Shown here: piece after piece, positions 6,524 through 7,937 of the stretch | How positions within the stretch are numbered: position 1 is the first letter of the stretch | How the letters are laid out: each line of letters begins with the position of its first letter | Assembly: GCA_016177555.1 (NCBI GenBank) | Contig: JACOVB010000304.1 | Coordinates: forward strand, 1-7,937 | Origin: Candidatus Rokuibacteriota bacterium | GTDB taxonomy: Bacteria; Methylomirabilota; Methylomirabilia; Rokubacteriales; CSP1-6 | Direction of reading: 5' to 3' | DNA: 7,937 nucleotides | Position numbers and translations under genes: made by a program | Notes under the pieces: model-generated | Databases searched by the model: none | Told to the model about the DNA's origin: nothing | What the model saw: only the letters and a program-made list of their open reading frames with translations

Positions 6524-7551
6524 AGCTTGCAGTGGAGCCGAAGATCCGGGCTGGCGTGGTGGGCGCCGGGCACATGGGGCAGTACCATATCCTCGCGTTC
6601 ATGGAGCTCTGGGACGTGGAGCTGGTGGGGATCGTGGACCGGGACTTCGAGCGCGCGCAGCAGCTCGCCGCGAGCTACGGGACCCGCGCGTTCGCCGATC
6701 ACGACGATCTCCACGGGCTGGTGGACGTGGTGACGGTGGCGGTCCCCACGGACCGGCACTTCGCCGTTGCGCGGGACCTCCTCGAGGCGGGGATCCACGT
6801 GCTGGTCGAAAAACCCATGACGACGACCCTCGAGGAGGCGAAGGATCTCTTCCGGATCGCCCGGCACCGCGGGAGTGTCCTGCACGTGGGGCACGTGGAG
6901 CGATTCAACGGCGCCGTGCAGGAGCTCCGGAAAATCGTCGAGCGGCCCATCCTCATCGAGTCGCGGCGCCTCGGCCCCTTCGCTTCCCGGGTGCAGAACG
7001 ATTCGGTGGTCATGGACCTCATGATCCACGACATCGACATCGTCCTGGGACTGGTGGACGGGGAGCCTCGGAGGGTGACGGCGGTGGGTTCCTCGGTGAG
7101 CTCGGGCCTCGCCGACGTGGCGAACGTGCAGGTGGTGTTCGACTCTGGCGCCATGGCCACCATCACCGCGAGCCGTGCCACCGAGGAGAAGATCCGGACC
7201 CTGGCCATCACCCAGCCCGACGCCTACATCACGCTCGACTACCTCGACCAGGACATCCAGATCCACCGACGCGCAGCGCAGGAGTACTCGGTGAACCGCG
7301 AGGCGATTCGCTATCGCCAGGCGTCCTTCGTCGAGCACCTCTTCGTCCACAAGGACAACCCCTTGAAGCTGGAGCTCCGCCACCTGATCTCGGCGGCCCG
7401 CGCCGCCCAGACCACGGGTCGAGTGGAGCTGGCCGAGGCGGAGGACTTGCGCTCCCTGGCGGTGGCGCTGGAGATCGAGCGGATGATCCGCGAGGGTCGG
7501 GGAGAGACCGCCTGGCCGGAGGATCTTCCGTGGAGCGTTGCCTCGGCCTGA
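6520..7551 (+). CDS. Gfo/Idh/MocA-family sugar oxidoreductase, candidate UDP-GlcNAc 3-dehydrogenase (GnnA-like)
   Basis: This is an NAD(P)-dependent sugar oxidoreductase of 343 residues, normal for the family. The N-terminal Rossmann fold shows AGVVGAGHMG (11-20) with GxGxxG, an acidic strand end VGIVDRD (36-42) typical of NAD binding, and the family signature VEKPM (96-100) with its catalytic Lys98. The C-terminal domain carries HVGHVERFN (122-130), a conserved Arg-rich segment (148-157) and MDLMIHDIDI (165-174), whose Asp-His pair lies at the active site in this family. In Acidithiobacillus ferrooxidans, gnnA and gnnB lie between lpxA and lpxB; GnnA oxidises the 3-OH of UDP-GlcNAc and GnnB aminates it. 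The position here, overlapping lpxA by 4 nt and lpxI by 22 nt, suggests the same role. No gnnB-type aminotransferase is next to it, so the substrate is an inference; other UDP-hexose 3-dehydrogenases remain possible. Confidence 0.88.
   Translation: MKLAVEPKIRAGVVGAGHMGQYHILAFMELWDVELVGIVDRDFERAQQLAASYGTRAFADHDDLHGLVDVVTVAVPTDRHFAVARDLLEAGIHVLVEKPMTTTLEEAKDLFRIARHRGSVLHVGHVERFNGAVQELRKIVERPILIESRRLGPFASRVQNDSVVMDLMIHDIDIVLGLVDGEPRRVTAVGSSVSSGLADVANVQVVFDSGAMATITASRATEEKIRTLAITQPDAYITLDYLDQDIQIHRRAAQEYSVNREAIRYRQASFVEHLFVHKDNPLKLELRHLISAARAAQTTGRVELAEAEDLRSLAVALEIERMIREGRGETAWPEDLPWSVASA
7518..7523 (+). promoter_or_regulatory. Shine-Dalgarno deciding the lpxI start
   Basis: GGAGGA lies 6 nt before GTG 7530 and is embedded in the end of the oxidoreductase gene. 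It supports GTG 7530 over the ATG at 7551, which would remove the first conserved strand of LpxI. Confidence 0.7.
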
Positions 7552-7937
7552 TGTCGGGGGCCGGAGCACTCCCCGGCCGCGCGGCTGCCGAGGCCCGCCG
7601 GCAGGGATGGCGGGTCGTGGCCTTCGCGTTCGATGACGCGCCCGGGCTCTCCGAGAGCGCGGATCTGGTCGGTCCCTCCAGGCTCACCGATATCCAGTCG
7701 GTTCTGGGGAGCATCGAAGGGAAGCGTGTCGAGGCGGCCCTGTTCGTCGGGAAGTTCTGGAAGCAGGAAGCTCTCGCTCAGGTGCATGCCGCCGACGACG
7801 CCGGACGTCGCCTCGCCCGGCGCGGGCTCTCCGACGCGGCCCTGTCCGCGGTAATCCTGGAAACGCTGGGGGCCCTGGGGGTCCGGGTCCTCGACCAGCG
7901 TCTCTTTCTCGGCCCCTGGCTGTTCGACGCGCCGTCG
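7530..7937 (+). CDS. lpxI: UDP-2,3-diacylglucosamine pyrophosphatase LpxI (3' end missing)
   Basis: LpxI hydrolyses UDP-2,3-diacylglucosamine to lipid X and UMP in the cytoplasm. It is the unrelated alternative to LpxH, first described in Caulobacter. The frame is open to the right edge, giving 136 of an expected 270-290 residues. GTG 7530 gives the family-type start ERCLGLMSGAGALP (2-15), followed by an amphipathic helix and the strand WRVVAFAF (27-34). GKFWKQEAL (75-83) sits where the family has its conserved Gly-Lys, and LETLGALGVRVLDQ (110-123) matches the usual helix-strand before the C-terminal domain. The catalytic C-terminal half, including the conserved Asp, is outside the window. 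The gene overlaps the oxidoreductase by 22 nt in another frame, so the two are probably translationally coupled. lpxB would be a reasonable next gene but cannot be seen. Confidence 0.85.
   Translation, partial: MERCLGLMSGAGALPGRAAAEARRQGWRVVAFAFDDAPGLSESADLVGPSRLTDIQSVLGSIEGKRVEAALFVGKFWKQEALAQVHAADDAGRRLARRGLSDAALSAVILETLGALGVRVLDQRLFLGPWLFDAPS

Noticed and set aside
7633..7854. 73-codon plus-strand open frame near the right edge
   Set aside because: It lies in another frame of lpxI and its Pro/Ser/Arg-rich sequence resembles no protein I know; the lpxI frame shows family motifs.

Overview
The window reads as chromosomal DNA from a GC-rich, Gram-negative (outer-membrane) bacterium. The genes for outer-membrane protein assembly (BamA, Skp) and the early lipid A steps (LpxD, LpxA, LpxI) require a lipopolysaccharide-type envelope. 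A ClpC-type unfoldase, LpxI instead of LpxH, and a sugar oxidoreductase inside the lpx cluster argue against a typical gammaproteobacterium. They would fit a deep-branching lineage such as Rokubacteria/Methylomirabilota or a deltaproteobacterium-like group. The taxon is an inference from layout and base composition only.

Layout, all on the + strand and tightly packed: (1) 3-1754, C-terminal part of clpC, cut by the left edge; (2) 1798-4077, bamA; (3) 4095-4661, skp/ompH; (4) 4662-5702, lpxD; (5) 5699-6523, lpxA; (6) 6520-7551, Gfo/Idh/MocA-family oxidoreductase, a gnnA candidate; (7) 7530 to the right edge, lpxI, cut off. From bamA onward the gaps are 17 nt, 0 nt, then overlaps of 4, 4 and 22 nt, so these genes almost certainly form one translationally coupled operon. 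The last four genes all start with GTG. No stretch longer than 43 nt lacks a gene. I see no RNA genes, mobile elements or CRISPR arrays.

How it fits together: Skp carries unfolded outer-membrane proteins across the periplasm to BamA, which inserts them. LpxA adds the first acyl chain to the UDP-sugar, LpxD adds the second, and LpxI removes UMP to give lipid X. FabZ, which usually lies between lpxD and lpxA, is absent. The Gfo/Idh enzyme sits where gnnA lies in Acidithiobacillus ferrooxidans, which suggests (not proven) a 2,3-diamino sugar version of lipid A.

Most notable observations: an intrinsic-terminator-like hairpin plus T8 run inside the signal-peptide codons of bamA; the gnnA candidate without an adjacent gnnB; loss of the VRGF consensus in BamA loop 6; and substitutions in the LpxA nucleotide pocket. 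I found no wholly new system. The window is mainly an envelope-biogenesis operon with several unusual details.
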